NCBI GenBank assembly: GCA_010015655.1
Contig: ML976701.1
Coordinates: 314,533-378,532, forward strand
DNA length: 64,000 bases
Direction: 5' to 3'
Source: Bimuria novae-zelandiae CBS 107.79
Lineage: Eukaryota; Ascomycota; Dothideomycetes; Pleosporales; Didymosphaeriaceae
Shown here: in pieces, positions 22,788-33,575 of the stretch
Position numbering within the stretch: the first letter of the stretch is position 1
How the letters are laid out: each line of letters opens with the position of its first letter
The notes under the pieces: model-generated
The model's database searches: none
What the model was told of the DNA's origin: nothing
What the model saw: the letters and a program-made list of their open reading frames with translations, nothing else
Translations under genes and position numbers: made by a program

Positions 22788-25700
22788 ATGGCTAAAGAGA
22801 GGGAAGAATGGAAGATTCTTAAGCTTATAGCTAAGAATTATAATACTTAGTTCCGCCAGAACAAAATTAAGCTAAGAGAAAAGAGAGTCTTCTACGTGTG
22901 CGAGAAGAGCCTAGAGGAACACTGCAAAATTACTATAACTAGAGATTTATTAGATGCTATAAAAGAACTAAATATCGCAGACAAGACTGCTAAGGCCCGC
23001 ATTAATATCAATAAGAGAGACAAGTACCTAGAGGACGAAGCTACCGTAATTAACCTCCTGTTTAGATCCCTTAGCAATAATAACTAGGCCCTTATTAATA
23101 AGTACGATACTACCTTTTAGTTCTAGTCTTACTTACGCAAGAAGTACACCCAAACTAACACTATAGCTACTAATATATACATAACTAGGATCTAGACATT
23201 TATATTTAATTCTAAGAGCACGATTATTAGATTATAGGAAAAGCTAAAGGATTACTAACGCAAGCTCGTATTAGTAGACGCTAACACTAATAGAGCCTAT
23301 AAAGACTTAGCACTACTACTTATCCTTATAAGATTACTTTTAATAAGGTTTAAGACTATAATTAACACCTTAAACGCCTAGCTTAATCTTACTATTAAAC
23401 AAAAGCTTAAGTTTCTAGAAGAGAAGGAGGTCTGAGACTAGTAAGACGCTAACGAGCAAGCTCTTCCAGCATTTAGGAAAGCCCATAAGTATATTCCGCC
23501 GCACAAACGAGGTAGCAGGGACCTGTCACTAAACTCTAAACTAAGTCCTACGCCTGTTATCGAGTGCTACCTTTGCGACAAACCTTACTATATTTAAAAC
23601 TGTTTAAAACTAGTAAAGGCTCGAAAGCTCCTAAGAGAATACAAAGCCAAGAGGGAAAAGAAGAAAAAAAAGAAGTCCTTTATAAAGCTGCCTAAGCTAC
23701 TTATTAAGCCCGGGAAACTTAATAACAAGACTAGTAAAGTATATAGAGCCGAAGAAGTTAGGTTAGAGTTAGAGCTAGAGATATTAACTAATACCTTAGT
23801 CTTAGAAGACGAGGAAATTGAGACATGTTATCTCTCTAAAGACATTCTTAGTAAGGCCTCTTTATCCACCTAGGCTGGCGACACTAGCGCCTCCTTACAC
23901 ATATCTGACCAACCCTCGCTGTTTAGACGAATAATTAAGATTAAGCGGAGACTCGTTTAGGTTAGAGGGGGAGAATTACACGCAGACTAGAAAGGAGAAG
24001 CCTAAATAGTTTATAAAGATAGATCTTTAACATGGCTTTTAGATATACTGCTGGTACCTAACCTTAGGGTTAATTTACTATTAGGGAGACGAATTTGTGC
24101 AGCAGGCCTAAAGGGTCGTTTTAATTCCTACACACTATCCTTTAAATTAGGGAAGAAGACGATTATTAAAGCAACTATAGACAATGGCCTCTACGTAGTG
24201 TTATACATTGTAGATGGATACAAAGAGACAGCATTTTCAGGCACAGAACGCTATGCACTAGCCCCAGATACAGAAGTTCTTTACACACTAGCTAATTCCG
24301 AACTCGAGGCTGGTGAAAAGGAGAGATACTTGCTGTACCACAGACGCTTTACACACCTGGGACCCACAAAGATTGCTAAACTCCACGAAGTCACAACTCT
24401 TTAGAAGAAGATTTAAGTCCTAGTAAAGAAAGAAATCTACAAAGTCTGCGCCTTAACAAAGATAAGGAATAGCATCCCTAATTAGCTACAAGATCACAAA
24501 GCTAAGAAGCTAGCCCTAGTATAGTTCGACGTTGCAGGACCCTTTCCAACATTCTTACGAGGCAACCGATGGTTTCTCCTTATTATTAATAGCTACACGC
24601 GGAAGAACTAGGTTATCCCAATAAAGTAGAAGGGAGACGCACAAAAGGAACTTAGAGTCTAGAAGACCTTTATTAAACATTAGACTAATAAGAAAGTTAA
24701 AGCTACTAGGACTAATAACGCTCTAGAACTCTTGCAACAAGTTAAGGAATAGAGAATTATATAAAGAGTTAAACTATAGCCTACCACAATTACATTATTA
24801 CATTAGAATAGACTAGCTGAGCGGAATATCTAAACTATAGAAGCTAATATAAGAGTAATGCTTAAGGACGCTAGTTTGCTAATCGAATTCTAGGACGAAG
24901 CTGTAGAAGCCGACACGTATATGCAAAACTACACTAATATAGGACCTATAATTAATAGTAAGCGAGTTAGCCCTAAAGAGGCTTTTACAGGAAAGACGCT
25001 ATCTATTAATTACATCTATATATAGGAGAGCAAGTGCTACTCCTATATCCACTTTAAGATAATTCTAGCAAATTAACGACACGACAAGCTTATAGACCAT
25101 GGCAGAGTTAGAGTATTTATGGGATATTCTAAGATAATAAACAAGCAGTTTAAGTTCTACTCGCCAAAACTAGGATATACCTTAAGATTAAGTCGTATAT
25201 TAGTAGACAAACACACACCTAGAGGGAGAGTCAAACTACGGTTACGGAACATTCCAGCTAGATTACAGGGAACGCCAAATACTATACCAGACTAAAAACC
25301 AAGAGGAAGACTAAAGAAAGATCCTACTTTTGCTAAAATAACTACTACTTAACTAGATCCTACTTAACTAACTCGCGCTTAACCAACTCCTGCAGAACCA
25401 ACTCCTGTAGAACCAACTCCTGCAGAACCGACTCCTGCAGAACTGACTTCTGCAGATCCTATAGAACAAGCTACTATGGAACAGATAGAACTATTAACTA
25501 CAAACGAGATAGAACCACCTCCTGCGGAACAAGTAGAACTAACTCCTAAGCTAATTAAGCGTAGAAGAGGAAGACTAAGGAAGCTAACTATCGCTCCTCC
25601 TACCACTATCTTATAAGATAAGCGAGTACCAGATCTAACAACTAAAGAACCTAAGGAACCAGCTTAATCCTTGCCGGAAGCTCTAAAATACTTTATAAGA

Positions 25701-27420
25701 CAGTCTAAACGTAAGAGATCTAGAGGAGACACTGCTAAGAATAAAAAACTTTATAAGATTATTAAAGCCATGCTAGCACAAGTTGATTTTATGGACAAAG
25801 AAACAGACAGAGAAGCCTAAATCTTTAAGAAAGCCTTTCTAGCAACTAAGATTGCAGGAATTCCAATCCCCCAGACATATTAACAAGCTATAAACGACCT
25901 AAAGTATAGAAATTAATGGAAAGCAACAGTGCTAGAGGAGATAATCTCGCTAATAAAAAACGGAACCTGGGAAGAAGTTTTATGGCTAAAAGACGCTAAT
26001 ATGGTTAATTTAAAGTAGGTTTTTACAATTAAAACCAAGCTAAATAAGATAGTTAAACGATTTAAAGCGCGCCTGGTGGCACGTGGTTTCACCTAAGTAC
26101 ATAGAATTGACTATAATAAGACCTTTACACCTACTGTCCGCATAGATATCTTGCGTCTATTCCTGGCCACTGTCGCAGCAGAAGACTTGGAATGTTTCTA
26201 TTATAATATTAAGAATGCATTTACTAAATCTCACCTTAAAGAACAGATTCTCCTTAAGCAACCTAAAGGAGTTCGTGTTAAGAAAGGATATATTCTAAAA
26301 GTGCTTTAAAGCCTATACGGACTAAAGCAGGCTGCTCGCGACTAGAACCTATTAATAAAGAAAGAGCTTCTTACATAGGGGTTTGTGTAAAGCCTTGCAG
26401 ACCCTTGCATATTTGTCTATAAGGAGAGAAATATTCAAATCCTAGTCTACGTTAACGACGTTCTTGCAGCGGCAAAGGAGCAATCCCAAACTAAGTGGTT
26501 CTGGAAGAAGCTTTCTGGACGATTTAACGCCAAGAACCTGGGGGAGGTACATAAGGTCCTTAAAGTGCGAGTTACAAGAGATAGAAAGCACCGCATAATT
26601 TTCCTTAACTAAGAGTAATATCTACGCGTAGTACTTAATAAGTTTAGAATATTAAGTAAGAAGTATAAGGATAAGAAAATCCTATTTGCTAATTATACTT
26701 TATTTAGACTAGCTACGGACAACGATAATTAGATTAACACAACGGAGTACTAGTAAGGAATTGGAAGTCTAATGTTCGCTATAGTACTTACACGTCTAGA
26801 TATTGCATTCACCCTTAGAAAGCTAAGCTAATACATAAGTAATCTAGCAGAACACCATGACTATGTATTAAAGAACTTACTGTGGTACCTAAGGTTAATA
26901 GTTATAATGAAACTACGCTACGGACCAGGGGGAGCACACTTATAGTTTGTCGTCTACTTAGACGCTAACTAGGCAAGCGATACTATAGACTAAAAGAGCG
27001 TCTTAGGTAGCACTGCGATGTTCTATAAAGGTCTAATCTTATAGTTAAGTAAGAAGCAATAATTAATTATAATATTAAGCTACGAGTCTAAATATATTGC
27101 ACTTTTAACATGCTGTAAGCAAGGCTAGTAAATTGCCTAAGTATTTAGGGATCTTAGATTCCTAAAGTACATTAGAAAAGACACTAACAAGGTTTAAATG
27201 TTAAGAGACAACTAGGGCGCCATCGCACTTACAAAGAACCCTCACCTCCACGAAAGATTAAAACACATCGACGTTTGTTATTACTTTGTCCGGGACATAG
27301 CAGAACAAGGCAAACTTAAGGTAGCTTACGTGCTAACTACTAACATAGTTACTAATAAAATAATAAAGCTGTTACAGCGAGTTGCATTTAAGAGATTTAA
27401 GAACTAACTTAGAGTTATCT
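22788..27420 (+). pseudogene. copia gag-pol, RIP-inactivated
   Basis: One reading frame broken by many TAG/TAA codons where CAG/CAA is expected, plus some shifts. Gag starts MAKEREEWKI. The zinc knuckle near 23562 reads CYLCDKPYY, with the His now Tyr. The GAG-pre-integrase motif is HRRFTHLGPTKIAKL (about 24345). The integrase core starts FDVAGPFPTFLRGNRWFLL (about 24523). RT contains RLVARGF (about 26070) and the catalytic box YVNDVLA (about 26448), where YVDD lost an Asp. RNase H shows GLKQAA upstream and SYESKYIALL (about 27080). It encodes the polyprotein for reverse transcription and integration and is no longer functional. Confidence 0.88.
25375..25460 (+). repeat. 15-bp tandem repeat in pol linker
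   Basis: About five imperfect copies of ACTCCTGCAGAACCA, encoding an EPTPA-type proline/glutamate repeat between integrase and RT. The composition suggests a flexible spacer. Confidence 0.8.
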
Positions 27421-27447
27421 ACGGACCAGACCTGTCTTAAGAGGGAG

Positions 27448-27671
27448 TGTTAAGAATATGTGGGTTTATTCTAGGTTAGTAGAAGGAAGGGCCGTAGTGC
27501 CTACTATGTAAGGGAGGCACGGCTGACTGTAGCGTCCTCGTTACTGTTTACACGGAAGAGGAATAACATAATAGGATAGTTAATACAATACGTTGCAGCC
27601 ACCCCGCCTTGTCCCTCCTCCTACTCGGTTATCCATGGTAGTCATGCTACCAGAGGGACCTTGATTCAATA
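27448..27671 (+). repeat. 3' LTR of copia element
   Basis: 224 bp. Here the inner (left) half is RIPed (TATTCTAGGTTAGTAG) and the outer (right) half is clean, the mirror image of the 5' LTR. Confidence 0.92.
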
Positions 27672-27908
27672 ATTATTAATATAAGAAGCACTAATACGGC
27701 TAAAAAACTAAGTTAAATAATATACTTAATTTTATATAAAAGTAACTTCTAGAGCATAAAAATTAGGGCCTATAAAAAGCTTTAATTATTAAAAAAAAGC
27801 GCTTATATTAAGACAGGCCTGTACTTTTTAATTAGCCTAAAGAGTATTATAATAAAGCTATTTTTTAGTTACCCTAAAGCGTATAGCGCGTACGTGATTA
27901 TTAACACT

Positions 27909-28177
27909 TGTAAGGACGGGCACAGGCTCCTGCATTAAGAGAGTAGATGAGGTAGGTTGGCTCTATTTCAGCTACACTAAGATGAGGAGACTGTAGGTAC
28001 ACAGGCCTGCGGCGCTTTTATGCGCTGCCGCTCGGCACGGAACATCTATCTATCCGAGATAGCTACACTGGGTGCGTGGGCAGCTGCGCCCAGGCGTGAG
28101 GCAGCTGCACCCAGGCGTGAGGCAGTCGCGCCTCTCACGCGAGGTCATGTGTCCTGCCGGCATGCCAGGCCGTCACA
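27909..28177. mobile_element. Young solo LTR, 269 bp, TSD ACACT
   Basis: Starts TGTAAGGACGGG and ends GGCCGTCACA, flanked by ACACT at 27904-27908 and 28178-28182. Its composition is normal (CAGCTGCGCCCAGGCGTGAG is tandemly repeated about twice), although the flanks are heavily RIPed. It was therefore inserted after RIP of the surrounding pogo remnant, or was too short or too rare to be mutated. It is unrelated to the other LTRs here. Confidence 0.75.
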
Positions 28178-28560
28178 ACACTAAAAAAATACTTAAATAT
28201 AATAACTATATCTTTAAAAAAGTAAGTAAGTAGAGGCTTATAAAGCTAGTAATAGATTAAGGTAAGATTACTTTAAGAAAGGCGTATTACTTAAGTAATT
28301 ATTAAAGAGGCATAGGTAAAGGAGAAGGCTAAGTAGGCTACTAAAAAACGCCTTAATTAATAGGCTTATAATGCTAAAAAGTAACTCTAAAATTATATTA
28401 AATTATTTAAAAAGGGTAATAAGAGAGCCTTAGGGCCTACTAAGAGATTAATTTAGGAGAAATAGCCTTAGGGTGAGGCTATAGATGTTAATAAGGCCTT
28501 ATCTATAGCATCTAACCCACAGACGCACAGAGGCTATATCGTCTAAACACTAAGTAGATA

Positions 28561-29130
28561 TCTATAATCTAATCTAATAACAATGATCTATAGGCCTAGG
28601 AGACCTCAACTTAAAAAAATTCTCGTGATAGTTGCTTTTGTAGACGTCTCTACAGCCTCATGCTGCTGGCCGAGCGTTCTTGGTGGGGTGTTGCATTGGG
28701 TGACACGTTGGACGGGCTGCCAAGCTACGGTAAGCTTGGGAAGCTACGTCCCATTGCAAGTCAAATGCCGGCAAAACGCAGAAGCGCTGTCCCATTGCAC
28801 ATGCGCTGCGGGAGCAAATACATCCATTTTCGCTGATACCCTCCGGGAGGCATAAATTGATCCCATGTAACGTGCCCGTCAAGAACAACATTTGAACACT
28901 ACACTATGTACTTGCCCTCATCTCATGGTATCGTGATAACAATGCTCTTTCGCACTTGGTATGCGCCATGCCGTTGGCCACAAGACAAATCAATATGGGG
29001 CCCTCCGAGACCTTGAATTCAGACGCCAATTAATGCAACACTTCCCTTTATGCCACGCTGGTATTCCATCAAATGATATCATACAACAACCATCAAGTCA
29101 AACAAACAATATCTCCCACCACATGCTTCC
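28561..29130. other. Edge of transposon block and 3' flank of UBP8
   Basis: AT-rich RIPed sequence gives way to normal composition near 28610. No gene is supported. A plus-strand frame at 28583-28855 has no recognisable features. Confidence 0.4.
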
Positions 29131-30922
29131 TCAAACTTCCAACGACTGGACTATGTAAAAGAGGAGATACGCCTCGGCGTTGAGGACCTCTGCTTCATTG
29201 GCCAGGACAACCTTGCTGTCGTCGAACATGAACCAGTCATCCCCTTCTCTTGAATAGCTGATGTAATGCCCCGAGTCGATCCTGCCCTTGTGCACAACAA
29301 CACTGTGGAGGTCGTATATGAGCGTATTGGACGGGTTGTTCATGTTGTGACTTGTATTCGGCGGAGATGATATTTTGGAGCCTTTTGTTTGCGTCGCACG
29401 GTATTGCGTCGTGTACGGATACAGGTCAAGAGCCATGGGGAAGCTAATCTTGGTCTCGATTTTGGAAGATGTAGCTTTGTTGTGCTCGAAGCGCTGAATA
29501 CATTAGCACGAAACAGAGAGGGCAGTATCAAAGGCAAGAGAAGCATACCTTGAGATGGATGGGCAGTACAGGTGGCAACTGTTTGATGCTCAGCTGTTTC
29601 GTTGCATTCTGTCCACTATCGCAAGTCTGGCATGTGTATTCGCCGAGCTTTTCCCTGCCGGTAAAGCGATCGAGGCAGCTCTGCAGCCCTATCTGATTGT
29701 CGTCCGAGATAGCACTTGCGCTCTTCTTCTTCTTGGGCAGATTCCTAATATCTAGGCTGAGATCCATGTATGATTCTAGCGCCGTTGTGGTGTTCTTGCA
29801 GTTGTCACATGTAACGGTGCTGGAGAGCTTGCCGTAGAACGTCTGGTGCACGATGCAATCGCAATCGTCCTCAGCGTCGGTGGAACCACCGTTATGGAAA
29901 TGCAGCGTGTTAAGCATAAATTGCATGTACTCGTGTGCGTCTTGCTGCTGGTACCCCGCTAGTGCCTGTTTCTTGTCAACGCCGTAGGTTATACGCGGAT
30001 TGCGCAGTCTACCTCTCCTGCGAGCCAGCTGCCCATGAGCATGTTGACGGCACCGAAGCCTTCCGTCTTCTCGACTGAATGAAACTCGAAGAACATCTCG
30101 TCCAGCGCGCAACTCACGCATGATTCCTTCTCACATTCCGTTTGTTTGTGCCCTTCGGAGAGGTAGAAATTCCGTATAAAGGGGTTGTGGATCAATGTCT
30201 GAAGGATAACACTCATGAAGCAGGTCTGACCCATGTTGTAGAGACCCCTGAGGCCTATTGCGCGGCACGGTAGGAATGTGGAATTGTTGAGCACAAGCCT
30301 GTGTTCGTCGGTGGTCGTCGTGTCTTCGTACTTGCGCTTCTTGCCTGTGCTCGTTCAGCAAGGAACTTCCGCCTGTTGCCAGCAGTATGCAGACCTACCT
30401 TTCTGTAACCTTCTTCCCTCCAATTCTGGATCGTATATGAAGTCCTGGCAGTCGCCGCAGTAGACATTGCCGTTCCGCGACTCGACCGCTACGCCCGTCA
30501 GCAGGTGCCCTGGTGATATCCACATATTTACCCACAAAACACATGGCGCTTGGAGTCGATGTGCTCGTCGCGATCCGCCTCGGTCATAATATTCGGACAC
30601 TGTAGGCACAGGTATAGCGGACGCAGCGAGAGAACGGGCTGGCCGTCGGAGGCGTTCTTGTACGTCTGCGCAATGACGCTCGGTTTCTCGTATATGTTCT
30701 GCAGTATCGCTCTGTAATACTGGAAGGTCTGCTTACGCGCATTCTCAATCATGATGCGCATATGCTCTGCGTGCTATTAGCGGGAGGCGCCCAAAAGTTG
30801 CTGGCAAACGCACCGCAGCCGTATGCGATGTGCGCCATCTGGCTGCTCGGAACCACGGCACCCTTAGCATTCTTAACGAGTTTCGGGCTCGCCAACGCGG
30901 GCGGCTTTGCAGTTGTGTCCAT
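29131..30922 (-). CDS. UBP8: SAGA-complex ubiquitin hydrolase UBP8
   Basis: Six exons (30814-30922, 30536-30766, 30488-30399, 30344-30013, 29971-29549, 29493-29131) splice in phase to 515 aa; introns are 41-55 bp. The N-terminal ZnF-UBP (about residues 36-135) carries GCEHM, LYLCLQCP, RDEHIDSKRHVF and VESRNGNVYCGDC. The USP core follows: Cys box GLRGLYNMGQTCFMSVILQ (Cys near 185), QQQDAHEYMQF, zinc-ribbon pairs CDNCK and CQTCDS, and His box GRIDSGHYISY (His near 471) with the DDWFMFDD strand. This is the Ubp8/USP22 type, which removes ubiquitin from histone H2B within SAGA in the nucleus. The gene is intact despite lying between two transposon blocks. The N-terminal start MDTTAKPP is the first ATG in frame. 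Confidence 0.9.
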
Positions 30923-31502
30923 CTTTGCTCTAGATGTCGATTTGAGTTTCCGCGGTGGCTGCGTGCTACGTGAGGCTGACAGAGAAGTGGTGCGTCGAGT
31001 TGAACCCGCTACATGGCGCGGCAGCCTCTTCCGCCGCGTGTTTGCTCGCGGTGAGCAGGCAGACCGCGCGCAAGTTGGTAGTGTCGCCCTGCTGCTCCTG
31101 CAACGTGCGTCTTCCCCAACGCGTTGGAGCTTGTCTCGTCGGATACACCTGCATGAAATTGGGCGGATAAAGTGCCGCTAGCGGAGATCGCCCGCGCCCC
31201 GCTAGGCTTCTCCAGTGCTGCAGCCAAGTGTGCAACCGGCAAGGTGCAGCTTTTCCCGACGAACTGCTACCGAACCGGAATTGATCTAGTATATGGAAGC
31301 GAGCGTGTACGCAGAATGCGATTTGCTCGGTGAAAAGTGTGAAGTGATGCCCCGCAGATCTCGTTGCGCATCGTTCTCTGGGTAGCGCCGATAGTGACGC
31401 AAGTCTCGATAAGCCTCGTATGTCTTTTGATCGTTTCTAATTTTATCTGTATATATATTATATAATTTAGTTATTTCTCATCAACAGCACAAGAAAGTTT
31501 AT
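30923..31502. other. Upstream region of UBP8, no other gene seen
   Basis: GC-rich sequence with several overlapping spurious frames on both strands. It must hold the UBP8 promoter. AT content rises near 31440-31490, just before the tRNA gene. Confidence 0.45.
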
Positions 31503-31599
31503 GGCAACGTGGCGGAGTGGTTATCGCGCAGCACTCGAATGTTTTCACATCCGATATGCTGTTCCCTCGGGAGCGCATGTTCGAATCATGCCGTTGTCG
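31503..31599 (+). tRNA. tRNA-Ser (anticodon CGA), with 16-nt intron
   Basis: 97 bp folding as a class II tRNA. The acceptor stem GGCAACG pairs with CGTTGTC (one G-U) plus discriminator G. The T arm is GCATG-TTCGAAT-CATGC. A variable arm with CCC/GGG marks serine or leucine. The anticodon stem CAGCA/TGCTG holds the loop CTCGAA..A with anticodon CGA, interrupted after the base 3' to the anticodon by a 16-nt intron (31540-31555). A T5 run just downstream (ATTTTTG) serves as RNA polymerase III terminator. It decodes UCG serine codons. Confidence 0.88.
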
Positions 31600-32032
31600 A
31601 CATTTTTGCATGTTTTTATGCCCTCCACCGGGAGCTTGCACTGGCAGCGAAGATTTACTTAGGCTTCCTACGAGGTAGTGGTAGATGCTTAATTTTTGCT
31701 TGAGAATGAGTTGAACGCTGGAAGGGTTAACTCTGTATTTGATACTGCTAGACAATTGCTCTCTAACGCACCAAACAGCGTCTGCATTACTAACATGATA
31801 TCCACATGATCCATGGATTCTTCTGCATCACATGCCTCACCCTCTGGGTCATAATACTTATATTTTCCATAAGCCATAATGTCGCGTTTGGATATCATTA
31901 CGATCATTCTTTTCCATCTAGTAGCCTGACTAGTACTGGTAGTCATTCATTATTCTTCCCTTCACACTCATAGCTTCGAGCGCTGTCTGTATACCGCTAG
32001 CATCATAGCTCTCTACAACCTTCGCGACCAAC
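31600..32032. other. Intergenic, one unrecognised short frame
   Basis: A minus-strand frame at 31689-31946 (85 codons, YGKYKYYDPEGEACDAEE) looks mildly protein-like but matches nothing I recognise. The rest is non-coding. Confidence 0.3.
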
Positions 32033-32857
32033 TTACTCCAACCTCCTCGCCTGCTCAATATCCTGCTCATTAAGCTCCCTCAAGTACCCAGTATCAGCCA
32101 CCTTCCCCGTAAACGCCGCAGTCCCCACCTCCTTCATATACCCCAGCATCCCGACCTTCGTCAGATAATAAGTCGCATACTTAGCCTTCACCTCGATCAA
32201 CGTCATGCGCGGGTCCTCCGCGCTACCATCATGTTTTCCGTCCCCGAGGTCTCCGAACCAGGCTTTCACGCCGTTGCTCCAGATCTCTTTTATGCGCGGG
32301 TCGGTGTTGGAGGTCGTGGTCGCGGTGCCAGAGATGGAGATCCAGTCCTGGGTTTTGGAGTCTTGGAAGGTGATTTGTACTTCTTTATTTTGCGCAAGGT
32401 CGGAGAGTTTCTGGGAGTGCGCGTTGGCGAGGAAGAGGATGTCGGGGCCGGAGCGCTTGCCGACGGCCATGGAGCGGCCAACAGGTCCTGAGGCATGGTG
32501 TTAGATGGAGCCGAGGGGTTGGGCTTGGTAATGGCAAGGACGGGATTGCTTACCGACTCCGTTGCGGTAGGTGTTCAGCATTCCGATCTTCTTTCCGTCG
32601 ATCATGTTGAAGAGGTCTTTGATTTGCTGTTCCTTTGGCGACTCGTTGTCGTACTGCTTGGCGACTGAAGGGTCGGTCTTGGAGTTGACCTCGCCGGACG
32701 TGAGAGGTTCGGGCATGTTGAATCTAGGGGCAACGGAGAACTGTCTTTGACTGCTGGTAGTTGAAGTAGGTAAAGCTTTTGAGAATGAAGTTCTTTGGTT
32801 AGGGCAAGATAGTCGTGAAGAGCAGATTGAACGTAGAAACATCCTGGTAGTAGACAT
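32033..32857 (-). CDS. BLI-3-like FMN-binding split-barrel protein (general stress protein type)
   Basis: Two exons (32554-32857 and 32033-32487) join across a 66-bp intron to 252 aa. Residues about 1-50 are rich in Ser, Thr and Arg with few acids (MSTTRMFLRSICSSRLSCPN), which suggests a mitochondrial presequence. The body is a pyridoxamine-phosphate-oxidase-like split barrel: IKDLFNMIDGKKIGMLNTYR, GPVGRSMAVG, DILFLANAHSQKLSDLAQNK, VQITFQDSKTQDWISISG, then IKEIWSNGVKAWFGD and MTLIEVKAKYATYY. This matches the fungal BLI-3 / bacterial general stress protein 26 group, which bind FMN; Neurospora bli-3 is blue-light inducible. The enzymatic reaction is not established. Confidence 0.85.
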
Positions 32858-33575
32858 GATTGCGGTCTAAATATAATGTCGAGGACGCGCTTTAAGTCGG
32901 AAACCGAACGACCGAGCTGGATGAACCGGCTTGAGATGTGACGTGCAAATGAAGTTATGGTTGCGCGTGGGCACGCTTCAGTGGGTGCGCCGCAGCGGGT
33001 ACGAGAATGGATGACAATGGTGTAATTGTTACTCTACGCGTCATGCCAAGAGAAGGGCACTCATCATGTTGTAGGTCGCGTGGAGAGAATACAACATCCG
33101 AAGGGATCGCTCATAGGATTGGATAGACGAGTAGGCTTGTCATACGAAGAAAGAGATACTATGCATGCGGCTTCCACGTTGTGCGACCCGTAAGACCCGC
33201 TGCTCTTGCGGCGAAATGAACACCGAAAGTATTGCCAAGGGCTTCCATGCTTTCCGGTTATCACAATTAGAATGTGAATGTGAAAGGTGTATACAATGGC
33301 GGAAGGTTGGACTCAACAAACTGCGTGGGCTGGTGTTGGGAAAGCGTCCCGACCAGGGTGGGCGAGGAAGGAAAAGCCTCACTTGGCCCGTGCTGAGGAC
33401 ACAATGTAAATTAACCCTTTCCTCGACCATCTACTAAATGTCTTACCGCTGAACACATTGCGCCTTAATTTAGCTACTAAATTATGTGAAACGCTTCATA
33501 TCATAAAAGACTTCAATATCGGACACCGTGAGAAAAAGCGCGCGACGCCCTAGCACCGAACTCTTTGGCTCAACT
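32858..33575. other. Intergenic, no gene seen
   Basis: Upstream of the BLI-3-like gene and downstream of the APH pseudogene. Several short frames on both strands show no recognisable domain. Confidence 0.4.

Larger units (their letters stand above)
22134..27671 (+). mobile_element. Complete Ty1/copia LTR retrotransposon, RIPed, TSD ATTAT
   Basis: 5,538 bp with two 224-bp LTRs (22134-22357, 27448-27671), flanked by ATTAT at 22129-22133 and 27672-27676. Termini are TGTTGA...TTCAATA, the end being CAACA mutated to CAATA. A polypurine tract AAGAGGGAG immediately precedes the right LTR. Gene order is gag, integrase, RT, RNase H, which defines copia. It is inserted in the pogo-like transposon. Confidence 0.93.
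18568..28560 (+). mobile_element. pogo/Fot1-like DNA transposon remnant, RIPed and repeatedly interrupted
   Basis: From the ATG at 18568 the plus strand reads MDPITAAIEAI and a Fot1-type helix-turn-helix start (VIPSTLTR). Further on come a degenerate DDE region and the pattern NRILFTMY just before 19493. These match fungal pogo/Fot1 transposases carrying CENP-B-type DNA binding. Past the first insertion the frame resumes with a segment ending KRDFFSLF (about 21482-21500), the part that follows the LQPLDV motif in this family. Many CAG/CAA codons are now TAG/TAA. Four later insertions lie inside it: a short LTR element, a solo LTR, a copia element and a young solo LTR, each with its own TSD. 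Terminal repeats of the pogo element could not be identified, so both outer limits are approximate. Confidence 0.6.

Noticed and set aside
28583..28855. A 90-codon ORF at the edge of the pogo block
   Set aside because: Cysteine-rich but featureless; it starts in RIPed DNA and crosses the composition boundary.
32204..32504. Long plus-strand frames opposite the BLI-3-like gene
   Set aside because: They are shadows of the minus-strand FMN-binding protein, whose domain is clear and whose intron fits.
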